NCBI GenBank assembly: GCA_035301985.1 | Contig: DATGTE010000008.1 | Location: 77,039-141,038 of the forward strand | Direction of reading: 5' to 3' | DNA: 64,000 nucleotides | Source of the DNA: DASUXY01 sp035301985 | GTDB lineage: Bacteria; Bacillota; Bacilli; Bacillales; Amphibacillaceae | In this document: piece after piece, positions 27,010 to 36,199 of the stretch | Layout: the number at the start of each line of letters is the position of its first letter | Position numbering within the stretch: position 1 is the stretch's first letter | Notes under the pieces: model-generated | The model's database searches: none | Told to the model about the DNA's origin: nothing | The model's input: the letters and a program-made list of their open reading frames with translations, nothing else | Position numbers and translations under genes: made by a program

Positions 27010-27060
27010 GCCCAATTTACAGTTACTTTATTCAAAAAATTGTGAATTGGGCTTTATTTT
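27010..27060 (+). terminator. Terminator of the SAM-riboswitch operon
   Basis: GCCCAATTTAC (27010-27020) pairs with GTGAATTGGGC (27042-27052) with one G-T pair, then a T-rich tail. Nothing else was recognised in 27061-27250. Confidence 0.75.
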
Positions 27061-27267
27061 ATCGCATTATAATTGTATAATTAAAGAGAAAATATGTGAA
27101 CTGAAAATGTGGAAATGTATGAAAGTATTGTCAAGCAAACGGAGTACGAGAAAAAAGGTGCTCGATTGAAAAACGATCTGGTGAAATGCTACTTTTTTGA
27201 GTGATGATGACATATTTAAAATGGTTATGAATAAACTATGAAATAGTTCATGTTGAGGAGGAATATT

Positions 27268-27492
27268 TTGCGAGATTTCTTGCGGTTTCGTTTCTATATG
27301 GAGTTACTGTCAATTTCACTAGGAATTACGTTATGGATTTGGATTATTCCTATGCAAATCATGCAAAATGGTCAACCGCGAATCATGACTGTCGGATTGG
27401 GTATGATTCTATGGTATACCATTTATTCCTACAATGAAACATTTCATGAGCTCAAAAATAAATGGAAAGAAAAATGGTTTGAAAAGAAGTGA
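27268..27492 (+). CDS. Small two-helix membrane protein, 74 aa
   Basis: A TTG start at 27268 follows GAGGAGG (spacing about 8). Two hydrophobic helices (about residues 12-28 and 39-55) carry LSISLGITLWIWIIP and TVGLGMILWYTIYS, with a basic tail KNKWKEKWFEKK. No family is recognised. The ECF-type promoter of the pspA operon lies about 230 nt downstream, so it is a separate unit. Confidence 0.65.
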   Translation: MRDFLRFRFYMELLSISLGITLWIWIIPMQIMQNGQPRIMTVGLGMILWYTIYSYNETFHELKNKWKEKWFEKK

Positions 27493-27725
27493 GTCGAGGC
27501 GAAGATTTAACGTGAAAGGAACTAACTTTCACGGCATACATAAAAGTAATTTGCGAATTCATTTTAACTGAAAAAATCCAACTATTCGTTTATATTATTC
27601 TTTTTGGTAGAAGGAAATCGTTGTTTGAGAAATAGAAGCAGTTTAGCAAGTTTAACAAATTGTTATATCATACAACATCCTTTGAGTGGCAAGTCATCAT
27701 CACGAATAAATAATTTTTGAAAATA

Positions 27726-27754
27726 TGAAACCTTTTATGCATTAAGACAGTATA
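27726..27754 (+). promoter_or_regulatory. ECF (sigma-W type) promoter of the pspA operon
   Basis: TGAAAC (27726-27731), a 17-nt spacer and AGTATA (27749-27754), close to the sigma-W pattern TGAAAC-N16/17-CGTATA. It lies 34 nt before pspA. In B. subtilis the orthologous ydjFGHI operon is sigma-W dependent. Confidence 0.65.
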
Positions 27755-27788
27755 TATAAGAAGTAAAATATACCAATAGGAGGGCATC

Positions 27789-28466
27789 ATGGGTATTTTA
27801 GCGAGGTTTAAAGATATTATGTCAAGTAATTTTCATGCATTATTAGATAAGGCAGAGAACCCTGAGAAGATGGTGGATCAATATTTACGAAACCTTCAAC
27901 GTGATTTAGGTAAAGTAAAGTCAGAAACAGCAACGATTATGGTGGAAGAGAAACGAGCAAAGCGAGCCGTTGAAGAATGTAAAGAAGATATCGAAAAGAT
28001 GCAAAATTATGCATTAAAAGCATTAGAAGCGGGCAATGAAAATGATGCACGAAAATTTTTGGAGAAAAAAGCTTCCTTAGTCGAAAAGGAGGCTGAATTA
28101 CAAGCGGCATACGAAGTGGCAGCCTCCAATACGGTGCAAATGAGACAAATGCACGACAAACTTGTTGAAGATATTGGAACATTAGAAGCACGTCGCTCGT
28201 TAATTAAAGGTAAAGCAGCTATGGTCAAAACGAAGCAAAGGATGAATGAGATTGGTACGTCGGTCGGTGGTATGAATCGCTCGATATCCGCATTTGAACG
28301 TATGGAAGATAAAGTGAATCAATCACTAGATGAAGCAAATGCTTTAGCTGAATTAAACGAGGGTCCTACAGATGACATAAAACATCTAACAGACAAATAT
28401 AAAAGTAGTGTAGATGTCGACGATGAACTCGCTTTGCTTAAAGAACAGTTAAAAGAAAATGAATGA
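27789..28466 (+). CDS. pspA: Phage shock protein A homologue (PspA/IM30)
   Basis: A 225-aa coiled-coil protein of the PspA/Vipp1/LiaH family. It starts MGILARFKDIMSSNFHALLD, the amphipathic membrane-binding helix, then ENPEKMVDQYLRNLQRDL and long heptad-rich helices to the end. These proteins form oligomeric scaffolds that protect the cytoplasmic membrane. RBS AGGAGGG. The downstream genes (zinc-ribbon, TPM and SPFH proteins) reproduce the B. subtilis ydjF-ydjG-ydjH-ydjI operon, so this is the YdjF-type rather than LiaH-type paralogue. Confidence 0.92.
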   Translation: MGILARFKDIMSSNFHALLDKAENPEKMVDQYLRNLQRDLGKVKSETATIMVEEKRAKRAVEECKEDIEKMQNYALKALEAGNENDARKFLEKKASLVEKEAELQAAYEVAASNTVQMRQMHDKLVEDIGTLEARRSLIKGKAAMVKTKQRMNEIGTSVGGMNRSISAFERMEDKVNQSLDEANALAELNEGPTDDIKHLTDKYKSSVDVDDELALLKEQLKENE

Positions 28467-28548
28467 ATGTAAAGAATAGACTTGTATTTGGAAGCTGTAG
28501 CATGTGCTACGGCTTCTTCAGTCGAGGATGATGAAAGGTGAATTTACG

Positions 28549-29577
28549 GTGCTTATACATTACAAATGTCCAAATTGTGGCGATGATATGGCATTTGATA
28601 GTCAATCAGGCATGTTGTCATGCCACAGTTGTGGGAGAAAAGATAACATAGAAGATTTTTCTGAAGATCAAATGATATCGACTTTTTCAGAGGATGAAGC
28701 AAAAGAATATTATTGTGAAAACTGTGGAGCTGTCGTCATTACGGAAGCCGAAACAACGGCGACGACATGTAGCTTTTGTGAGGCTGGAGTCGTACTTGGT
28801 GATCGTTTGTCGGGTTCTTTAGCACCTCTGAAAGTGATCCCTTTTGCAATTAGTAAAGACGAGGCTAAACAAGCATTTCGAAAATGGTGTGGGAAAGGTC
28901 GATTAACACCGAGAGGATTTATGACAGCGAATCGCATTAAAGGGATTACAGGAATATACGTACCTTTTTGGTTGTATGATTTACATACGATCGCGAAAAT
29001 AAAAGCTGTCGGCACAAAAGTAAGAAAATATACACGTGGTGATTATATTTATACAGAAACAAAATATTATGACATTTTTCGTGATATTCGACTAAATTAT
29101 GTAAAAGTTCCAGTTGATGCTTCCAAGAAAATGAGCGATGAACTGATGGATACATTAGAACCATTTGACTACACCCAGTTAAAAGATTTTAAAACTCCTT
29201 ATTTAGCAGGATACATTGCTGAAAAATATAATTATAATAACGAGGAACTTTTCTCCCGTGTAAAAACAAAAGTAGAGGGCTTTATCAATTCTTATATTGG
29301 TTCTACGCTTTCTGGTTATTCGTCGGTACAATATAAAAATAAACATATTGATACGAAACAGTTGCGCAGTCACTATGTTCTCTTTCCCATTTGGATGGTT
29401 TATTATGATTACAATAATAAAGAACATACGTTTGCGATGAATGGTCAAACTGGGAAAGTCGTTGGCAATCCTCCGATTAGTAAGAAAAAAGTGGTTGCTT
29501 GGTTTTCGGGTATTTCCGGGTCAACATTTGCAACGATGAAATTGATCGCATTTTTCCTTGGAGGTGGTCTATGGTGA
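28549..29577 (+). CDS. ydjG: YdjG-like double zinc-ribbon membrane protein
   Basis: A 342-aa protein starting at the GTG of V-L-I-H-Y-K-C-P-N-C-G (28549), 7 nt after AAAGGTG. Two zinc ribbons follow in tandem: CPNCG with CHSCG (residues about 7-30) and CENCG with CSFCE (about 60-85). The middle is TFIIB/DUF-like (GIYVPFWLYDLHT, LFPIWMVYYDYN), and the C-terminus has one hydrophobic segment (FATMKLIAFFLGGGLW). Second gene of the pspA operon; it overlaps ydjH by 7 nt. Its role with PspA at the membrane is inferred from conserved linkage. Confidence 0.87.
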   Translation: MLIHYKCPNCGDDMAFDSQSGMLSCHSCGRKDNIEDFSEDQMISTFSEDEAKEYYCENCGAVVITEAETTATTCSFCEAGVVLGDRLSGSLAPLKVIPFAISKDEAKQAFRKWCGKGRLTPRGFMTANRIKGITGIYVPFWLYDLHTIAKIKAVGTKVRKYTRGDYIYTETKYYDIFRDIRLNYVKVPVDASKKMSDELMDTLEPFDYTQLKDFKTPYLAGYIAEKYNYNNEELFSRVKTKVEGFINSYIGSTLSGYSSVQYKNKHIDTKQLRSHYVLFPIWMVYYDYNNKEHTFAMNGQTGKVVGNPPISKKKVVAWFSGISGSTFATMKLIAFFLGGGLW

Positions 29578-30371
29578 AACGAAGATTTTCCAAGGAATGG
29601 TTATTTTATATCGTTCTCATACTCTGTCTTCCTGCTATTCATAATGATGTCACCTATGCTTCTTCATCGAAATCATTTGTTTATGATGAGGCAAATATTT
29701 TGACCGATGATGAAATTGCTAAACTCGACCAGTTAGCGGATCAATATAGTGAAAAACGTGAAACCGAGTTTATTATTTTAACAACAAATGATACGGATGG
29801 AAAAGATATTGAACAATATTTGCAAGATTTTTATGATGCCAATGCCCCTGGATATGATCGACCCCACGGTAACGCCGCTATATTGGCGTTGGATGTAGAT
29901 GTACGGGAGGTATATGTAGCAGGCTTTTACCATGCTGAAAAATACTTAGATAACGATCGAATCGATTCACTTCTTGATCAAATAACACCGGATTTAAGCG
30001 ATGAACAGTACTACGAAGCATTTCAATCATTTATTACCATTTCGAATCGATATATGGGTTTTAAACCGGGAATTGACCCTGAATTTATCTTTTTTAAATG
30101 GTGGTTTCAACTCCTTGTTTCAATCGGAGTCGGTGCACTGATTGTCAAAATGATGCTACGGCATACGGGTGGTAAAATTACCGTTAATGAGCGAACGTAT
30201 CAGGACACAAATCGTTCAAGAGTGTTACAGAGACGAGATCATTATGTTCGAAAGTCCGTTACACGGCGAAGAAAGCCATCCCATCATAGCGGTGGCGGTG
30301 GTCGCAGTAGCGGCGGTGGTGGAATCACAAAAGGTGGTCATTCCCATAGTGGAGGAAGACGTAGTTTTTAA
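29571..30371 (+). CDS. ydjH: YdjH-like TPM-domain protein with signal peptide
   Basis: A 266-aa protein: N-terminal signal (FYIVLILCLPAIHNDVTYASS), a TPM (YgcG-type) domain from about residue 35 (FVYDEANILTDDEIAKLDQL, ending near 160), a membrane helix about 178-196 (FQLLVSIGVGALIVKMML), and a basic, Gly/Ser-rich tail with runs GGGGRSSGGGG. The start ATG 29571 follows GGAGGTGG and overlaps ydjG, so the two are coupled. TPM domains act in envelope quality control. Confidence 0.85.
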   Translation: MVKRRFSKEWLFYIVLILCLPAIHNDVTYASSSKSFVYDEANILTDDEIAKLDQLADQYSEKRETEFIILTTNDTDGKDIEQYLQDFYDANAPGYDRPHGNAAILALDVDVREVYVAGFYHAEKYLDNDRIDSLLDQITPDLSDEQYYEAFQSFITISNRYMGFKPGIDPEFIFFKWWFQLLVSIGVGALIVKMMLRHTGGKITVNERTYQDTNRSRVLQRRDHYVRKSVTRRRKPSHHSGGGGRSSGGGGITKGGHSHSGGRRSF

Positions 30372-30420
30372 TTTGCACCAAACTCGTTTGTACATATTTA
30401 TGAAAGGACTTGATCTTTAA

Positions 30421-31425
30421 ATGGTGTTTTTTAGAAATCAATTTTCTGACGTTGTTGAATGGAAAGAATTTAGAGATGATATGATTTTTTGGAAGTGGGA
30501 TAACCGAGAAATCAAAAAAGGGAGTAAGTTAATCCTTCAGCTTGGTCAAGATGCGATTTTTCTAAATAATGGTAAAATCGAAGGAATTTTTGAAGATGAA
30601 GGAGATTATGATATTGAATCAGAGATTATCCCTTATTTATCAACTCTAAAAGGATTTAAATTTGGATTTAAAACAGGCATGCGTGTGGAAGTTTTGTTTG
30701 TGAATACAAAAGAATTTACCGTAAAATGGGGTACGAAAAATGCGATCAACATTCCGACTCCTGAGTTACCTGGAGGTGTGCCTATTCGAGCGAATGGAAC
30801 GTTTCATTTTAAAGTGAATGATTATGTTGCCTTAATTGATCAGGTGGCCGGTGTTAGAAATAGCTACCTAGTAAAAGATGTGAAAATCCGCATAACGACA
30901 ATTTTAGATCAACTTCTCATGAAGTGGATTACGAGAGAAGGGAAGAACTTATTTAACTTGCAGGCCAATGCTTTTGAAATTTCTGAAGGAATAAAAGAAG
31001 ACCTCGATATGCAAATTGTCGATTTAGGCATGACGATTACGGCGTTTAATATCAATAGCTTTACGTATCCAAAAGAGATACAAGATATGGTTATTAAAAC
31101 GGCTTCGCATGGGATGATCGGTGACGTACAGAAATACCAACAAGTTTCCATGACCGATGGTATGGCTACTGGAAAAGTGAAAGGTAGTGGGGTTGCTTCT
31201 GACATGACGGGGATGATGATGGGAATGAATGTAGCAAATGAAATGATGAAAAATATGAATCAGAATCAAAGTGAGCAACCGAATCAAACTCAAGCATCAC
31301 AAAATAATGCTCCGTCGATGAAAAACAGTGAAAATAAACAAAACGCACCCAATTTTTGTCCGAACTGTGGAGAAAAAACAGGAGGTGCCAACTTCTGTTC
31401 GAACTGTGGACAGAAGCTCGTATAG
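30421..31425 (+). CDS. ydjI: YdjI-like SPFH-domain protein with C-terminal zinc ribbon
   Basis: A 334-aa virion-core/YdjI-type protein. It has an N-terminal SPFH-like domain (residues about 30-240, WDNREIKKGSKLILQLGQD, IPTPELPGGVPIRANGTFHF), a Met/Gln/Asn-rich linker (about 255-305) and a C-terminal zinc ribbon C-P-N-C-G / C-S-N-C-G. In B. subtilis YdjI recruits PspA to the membrane, which fits its place as last gene of the operon. RBS GAAAGGAC precedes the ATG. A strong terminator follows. Confidence 0.9.
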   Translation: MVFFRNQFSDVVEWKEFRDDMIFWKWDNREIKKGSKLILQLGQDAIFLNNGKIEGIFEDEGDYDIESEIIPYLSTLKGFKFGFKTGMRVEVLFVNTKEFTVKWGTKNAINIPTPELPGGVPIRANGTFHFKVNDYVALIDQVAGVRNSYLVKDVKIRITTILDQLLMKWITREGKNLFNLQANAFEISEGIKEDLDMQIVDLGMTITAFNINSFTYPKEIQDMVIKTASHGMIGDVQKYQQVSMTDGMATGKVKGSGVASDMTGMMMGMNVANEMMKNMNQNQSEQPNQTQASQNNAPSMKNSENKQNAPNFCPNCGEKTGGANFCSNCGQKLV

Positions 31426-31470
31426 AATATTCCTCAAGACATGATGAACAGCTTGTGGTGAAAATCATTC

Positions 31471-31522
31471 GACAAGCCCTTCGATTCTGAGACGCACTTC
31501 AAATCGGAGGGCTTGTCATTTT
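31471..31522 (+). terminator. Terminator of the pspA operon
   Basis: A 16-nt arm GACAAGCCCTTCGATT (31471-31486) pairs with 31502-31517, allowing one mismatch and followed by ATTTTATT. Confidence 0.82.
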
Positions 31523-31727
31523 ATTGCATAAATCAACCAGATGATTGGTCATTTGTTTGGAGAAGATCCATTCGCCTCTTTTAATGACTGTCCATTCTGC
31601 TATGTAAACTTCTAGGTTAAAAAGTTGTTTTCTCCCCGAATCTATTCATGTTTGTGGATTGTATTGAATAAGGATGATGAAGAGAGAGTTGTCCAACAGA
31701 AGATTGGCTTACGTAAAGGAGGAGTGT

Positions 31728-32300
31728 ATGAAACGATTCATAGTAAAGATTGGACAAGTTGTTCTCGGTGGTATCATCCAAGGATTCGGGATGGGATTAT
31801 TTTTGTTTCCAAATGCTATTCCGTCCGGAGGGGCTGGGGGTATTGCCATATTATTGAATCATTTGTTTCTTCTTGATATAAGTGTTTCTCTATGGATTGT
31901 TAATTTTTTCATGCTCCTCACCGGTGTAAAAGAGCTGGGTAAACGATTTGCCTTATGGACAATCGTCGGTATGACAATGACCTCTCTCTCCGTCCATTTT
32001 TTTGAACATAACATTGTGATTGTACATCGAAATCTTTTTTATGATCTTATCCTTGGTTCCGTATTTCTTGGAACAGGAATTGGAATCCTCATGCGACAAG
32101 GCGTTTCGAACGGTGGGGCGGGTGTAGTGGCCTTTGTCATTGCGTTAAGAAGAAATATTTTACCCGGTAAGCCATTGTTCATCATTAATGGAGTTATTTT
32201 TATCATGACTTCAATTATTATCAATTGGAAAATTGTATTTTTGGCGCTTATGAGTCAATGGATTTCGACAAGAGTTATCGATTTTATTTATGTTCGGTAA
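31728..32300 (+). CDS. YitT-family membrane protein (membrane domain only)
   Basis: A 190-aa protein with five or so hydrophobic helices and the family motifs FPNAIPSGGAGGIAILLNHL and RQGVSNGGAGVVAF (tandem G-G-x-x-G loops). Full-length YitT proteins have about 280 aa with a C-terminal DUF2179 domain; this one stops at IDFIYVR right after the last helix, so that domain is absent. Start ATG 31728 follows AAAGGAGG. The transport substrate of this family is unknown. Confidence 0.82.
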   Translation: MKRFIVKIGQVVLGGIIQGFGMGLFLFPNAIPSGGAGGIAILLNHLFLLDISVSLWIVNFFMLLTGVKELGKRFALWTIVGMTMTSLSVHFFEHNIVIVHRNLFYDLILGSVFLGTGIGILMRQGVSNGGAGVVAFVIALRRNILPGKPLFIINGVIFIMTSIIINWKIVFLALMSQWISTRVIDFIYVR

Positions 32301-32332
32301 AAACTTTTGAACTTTTACGTAACATAACCTCC

Positions 32333-33568
32333 TTAAAGATATTTGTAACGCACCGTTGTTTTGCGGTTTTTTTCGCCATCTTCTCCTTTTACACGAACGA
32401 AAAAAAGGACAAGTAATCCGATGATCAATGTAAGGGAGGCAACGGTTAAAAACATTCCATTTCTGGACCAATCCATCAATCGAGCAAAAATCGGCGGTCC
32501 GATGGCAACCCCAATAAAGCGAACGGAATTATATAAGGATGTCACAAATCCTCTTCGTTCTTTCCCGACAGATCCGGTAATTAAACTATTTACACATGGT
32601 AAGACAAGACCTGCACCGACACTACTAATACCGAGGACGAGTAAAAATGGAAACAGTTTTTTGAAAAATATGAGTCCCCCATATGAAATCGTCATCAACG
32701 CAAGTCCAATTATAATCAATCGTTTCATCTTTTCTAAATTTTTCCCGATTTTTCGACCTGTCGTATAAGAGGTTGTCACTAGAATAAGCAAAGGAATCGC
32801 TAGTATTAGCCCTTTGCTGAACCCTTCAATTAAATAGGTTTCTTCTAACACATCTGATAAGTAAAATAAAATCCCAAACAACGTAAATAAACAGACGCCC
32901 CCAGCAAGATATATTGTAAAAAGCCATCTTCCTTCATATTTAAAAACAGACAGCAATCCAAATGCGTATTTTCGGAAAGAAGGAGGAGACTGCCATTTCT
33001 TTTTTTCTTTTACGAAAAAGATGAGCAATAAAAGGGAAAACAAAGCGAGTAATGGAAATATAAAGAAAGCCATATACCAAATAAATAGACCTACTAACGA
33101 TCCTAAAATTGGCGATAACACTTTTCCAACACCATTGGATGCTTCGAAAATGCCGAGAACTCGACTTTGTTCACTCCCTTTAAATAAGTCGCCGGTTAAA
33201 GCCATCGCTATAGGAGCTGCACCGGCGGCCCCTATCCCTTGAATGGTTCGCCCAACCATAATCCAGGTGTAAGCATTTGTAAACATGCTGGCGCTTAATC
33301 CCGATAACAATGCTCCACTACCAAATAAAATTAACGCTGGAATCATAACCGCTTTTCGGGAAAATCGATCCGAAAGGTAGCCACATATCGGAATAAAAAT
33401 TGCAGCACTTAGAGAAAATACGGTGATGATTAAACTCACTTGCATTTGTGAAATATTTAAATCCGATTTCATCGCGGGTAATAACGGAATAAGCATCGAA
33501 TTTCCTAATGTCATGAATAACGGGGTGGAACCAATGGCGATGATGACCATATTCTGTTTTGAGCCCAA
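32333..33568 (-). CDS. MFS efflux transporter (12-TM, Bmr/YvmA-like)
   Basis: A 411-aa major-facilitator protein: 12 hydrophobic segments, motif A in the loop after helix 2 (GYLSDRFSRKAVMIP), and the motif C region on helix 5 (GVGKVLSPILGSLVG), typical of drug:H+ antiporters. The TTG start (33568) has AAGGAG 9 nt upstream. The extra basic C-terminus (GEDGEKNRKTTVRYK) is cytosolic. The substrate cannot be told. It is convergent with the YitT gene with only 32 nt between them. Confidence 0.87.
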   Translation of the reverse strand: MGSKQNMVIIAIGSTPLFMTLGNSMLIPLLPAMKSDLNISQMQVSLIITVFSLSAAIFIPICGYLSDRFSRKAVMIPALILFGSGALLSGLSASMFTNAYTWIMVGRTIQGIGAAGAAPIAMALTGDLFKGSEQSRVLGIFEASNGVGKVLSPILGSLVGLFIWYMAFFIFPLLALFSLLLLIFFVKEKKKWQSPPSFRKYAFGLLSVFKYEGRWLFTIYLAGGVCLFTLFGILFYLSDVLEETYLIEGFSKGLILAIPLLILVTTSYTTGRKIGKNLEKMKRLIIIGLALMTISYGGLIFFKKLFPFLLVLGISSVGAGLVLPCVNSLITGSVGKERRGFVTSLYNSVRFIGVAIGPPIFARLMDWSRNGMFLTVASLTLIIGLLVLFFVRVKGEDGEKNRKTTVRYKYL

Positions 33569-33707
33569 GCTTGTTCACTCCTTGGATGATCACATTATAT
33601 GACAAAGCAATAGTTGAATATGGATACCCATATCGTGAGTAACGATCCAATTTTGAAAATCGTTGTGAAAATGATGACAATGGAATAAAAATACCGTAAT
33701 AAAATAA

Positions 33708-34199
33708 CTATTTAATATTAATTGGTGGTGAGACATACCACCCTTTCTCTTTGGTGATGGCTAACAATTTTTGTTCATATGTGGCTTTTTGTGTGTGGAA
33801 ATCTTCAAATAATGTACGAATATCTTCGTGACTCGCTATACCTGTAATATAGCTACATATCATCCGTCCATTTAGCAATTCTTTTTGTACAAGAGTAGCA
33901 ATTTCCGCATCGAGAAAACGAGCTCCAGCTGGAATATCTTGTAATTCGACATTTGGCCGCTCAGGTGGAGCAGGTGGAAGACGGATTCCTGTTTCTTTCA
34001 TGATCATTTCCACTTCGTCGTGTTCCTCTGTTAAACAATTTTCATAAAAGTCTTCTAATAACAGTTTTAAATCATCGTCTTCCGTATGATTGATCAACAC
34101 CTGTAAAGTAACTAAGTATGCCTTCGCATCTTCTAAATATGACCAAAGATGGAATACTTCCCCAGAATGTAATATTTCTTCACGTGTAGTTTCTGACAT
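33708..34199 (-). CDS. DUF3231-like (coat-F/ferritin-like helical) protein
   Basis: A 163-aa all-helical protein starting at the ATG of MSETTREEILHSGEVFHLWS (34199); GGAGG lies 12 nt upstream, longer than usual. E-x-x-H-x pairs recur (EVFHLWSYLEDAKAY, LTEEHDEVEMIM, DAEIATLVQKELLNG), matching the single-domain form of DUF3231, a family found in sporulating bacilli; longer members have two repeats. A metal centre is possible but unproven. It is divergent from ssuA with a 230-nt gap. Confidence 0.6.
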   Translation of the reverse strand: MSETTREEILHSGEVFHLWSYLEDAKAYLVTLQVLINHTEDDDLKLLLEDFYENCLTEEHDEVEMIMKETGIRLPPAPPERPNVELQDIPAGARFLDAEIATLVQKELLNGRMICSYITGIASHEDIRTLFEDFHTQKATYEQKLLAITKEKGWYVSPPINIK

Positions 34200-34432
34200 G
34201 GCCTTAAAAAACCTCCGTATAAAAATAGATGTCACTTTATCTTTTACATAAAAGAAAAAATTATGTTTAAAAAGACATAAGGATATTTAAAATGATCAAA
34301 TTGCTTTTTTAAAATGAGACGTCGAACATTTTAAGTAGGACAGGAACCTAATTTTCATTTCATACATATTGTAAATTTGAGTAGCTTTTGAAAAAAGACA
34401 GCACATATTTTGGTTTAGGGAAGGAGAGAAAG

Positions 34433-35386
34433 ATGAAGAAATTATGGTGTTGGTGTTTATGCATCGCAGCAATCGTGATCTTCACAGGATGTAATGATCG
34501 AGATCATTCAACGGTTCATGCGGGGGATGAACATGTGATACGAATCGGTTATCAGAAAAATGGTCCGCTGATTATTTTAAAATCATTAGGTACACTTGAA
34601 GAACGCTTACAGACTCATGGATATACAGTTGAATGGAAAGAATTCCAAGCCGGTCCTGCTTTAGCTGAGGCATTAAATGCGGGTAGTATTGACTTTGGGA
34701 GAACAGGAAATGCACCCCCCATCTTTGCACAAGCTTCTGAAGCTCCTTTTACGTATGTGGTAGCTGGTAAATCCAAATATAAAGGAAGTGGAATTTTAGT
34801 ACCGAAGGATTCGTCCATCCAATCTGTAGCAGATTTAAAAGGTACAACGGTTGGCTTTGCAAAAGGTTCGAGCTCTCACTTTTTACTCGTTCGTGCATTG
34901 GAGGAAGCGGGCCTCTCATATGAAGATATTACTCCTGCTTTTTTATCTCCTGGAGATGCTCGAGTGGCTTTTGAACAAGAAAGTATCGATGCGATGGTCG
35001 TTTGGGATCCTTTTACAGCTTCAAGTGAAATACATTCTAATGCGAAGCTCTTAATCGATGGCGAAGGTTTAACGACGGATCGGGATTTCTTTATCGCCAA
35101 TGATGATTTCATCAACGATCATCCGGACGTCATCGATCTCGTTATTGAAGAGATTGAAAAGGCATCCGATTGGGCGAATCAACATCACGATGAACTCGTT
35201 ATGATGCTTGCACCGATTTTAAATGTCGACGAAACTTCTGTAGAAATGATGGTTCAACGTCGTGAGTATGGATTAGATGATATCACTGAGGAGATGATGC
35301 AAGAGCAACAAGAAATTGCCGATCAGTTTTTTGAACTTGAGATCATTCCTAAGCGAATCCAAGTGGAAGAAATGATGAAAAAATAA
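34433..35386 (+). CDS. ssuA: Aliphatic sulfonate ABC transporter, substrate-binding lipoprotein
   Basis: A 317-aa lipoprotein with signal and lipobox ending I-F-T-G-C (C20). The mature part has IRIGYQKNGPLIILKSLG, EFQAGPALAEALNAGSIDFGRTGNAPP and VVAGKSKYKGSGILVP, the SsuA pattern; NMT1/TauA relatives are alternatives. ATG 34433 follows GGGAAGGAG. It is followed after 11 nt by ssuC and then ssuB, giving order A-C-B. No S-box or CymR element was recognised upstream. Confidence 0.9.
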   Translation: MKKLWCWCLCIAAIVIFTGCNDRDHSTVHAGDEHVIRIGYQKNGPLIILKSLGTLEERLQTHGYTVEWKEFQAGPALAEALNAGSIDFGRTGNAPPIFAQASEAPFTYVVAGKSKYKGSGILVPKDSSIQSVADLKGTTVGFAKGSSSHFLLVRALEEAGLSYEDITPAFLSPGDARVAFEQESIDAMVVWDPFTASSEIHSNAKLLIDGEGLTTDRDFFIANDDFINDHPDVIDLVIEEIEKASDWANQHHDELVMMLAPILNVDETSVEMMVQRREYGLDDITEEMMQEQQEIADQFFELEIIPKRIQVEEMMKK

Positions 35387-35397
35387 TTGAAGAGAGG

Positions 35398-36174
35398 ATG
35401 ATAAATAGATTGAAACTGCACTGGAAATCGTCTATCAAACATTTATTGCCGTGGTTCATTCCGTTTTTACTAGTCATCAGTTGGCAAATATTTTCTCGGT
35501 TAGGAGCGATTCCAGAACGTATCTTACCAGCACCGACAGAAGTCGTGAAATCGGCTATTCAACTATCAGCCACCGGAGAATTAGTCAATCATGTTTCTGT
35601 TAGTCTGGGGAGAGCATTTATCGGTTTTGTCCTCGGGGGTGCAATCGGATTTATATTTGGGTTATTGAACGGGGTTTTTCGTTTATCAGAACTCTTGTTT
35701 GATACGTCCATTCAAATGCTAAGAAATATCCCCCATCTAGCTTTAATCCCGCTCGTCATCTTATGGTTTGGAATCGATGAATGGTCAAAAATATTTCTCG
35801 TTGCGTTAGGGGTTTTATTTCCGATTTATATCAATACGTATCACGGTATTCAATCGGTTGATAAAGGATTGATCGAAATGGGAAAGGCATATGGTTTAAA
35901 GGGAAAAGATTTGTTTCTAGCAATAATACTTCCTGGTGCTATGTCGTCTATTCTCGTAGGAGTTCGTTTTTCACTCGGTGTGATGTGGTTGACCTTAATT
36001 GTAGCAGAAACCATTTCTGCTCACTCTGGCATTGGATATATGGCTATGAATGCAAGAGAATTCATGCAAATGGATGTTATTGTTCTAAGTATCATACTGT
36101 ACGCGTTATTTGGGAAATTGTCTGATATGATTGCCCGTTATGCAGAAGGGAAATTATTACAATGGAATGTGTAA
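35398..36174 (+). CDS. ssuC: Sulfonate ABC transporter permease
   Basis: A 258-aa permease with six hydrophobic segments and the EAA loop EMGKAYGLKGKDLFLAIILPGA. It begins with the family motif region ILPAPTEVV. The start is uncertain: ATG 35398 touches the GAGAGG box, and TTG 35410 has better spacing; both keep the reading frame. It is translationally close to ssuA (11 nt) and ssuB (about 25 nt). Confidence 0.9.
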   Translation: MINRLKLHWKSSIKHLLPWFIPFLLVISWQIFSRLGAIPERILPAPTEVVKSAIQLSATGELVNHVSVSLGRAFIGFVLGGAIGFIFGLLNGVFRLSELLFDTSIQMLRNIPHLALIPLVILWFGIDEWSKIFLVALGVLFPIYINTYHGIQSVDKGLIEMGKAYGLKGKDLFLAIILPGAMSSILVGVRFSLGVMWLTLIVAETISAHSGIGYMAMNAREFMQMDVIVLSIILYALFGKLSDMIARYAEGKLLQWNV

Positions 36175-36199
36175 CAGGAAGGGAGACGAGACATTTAAA

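Noticed and set aside
34260..34432. S-box or other sulfur leader before ssuA
   Set aside because: No aptamer core was found in the 170 nt upstream.
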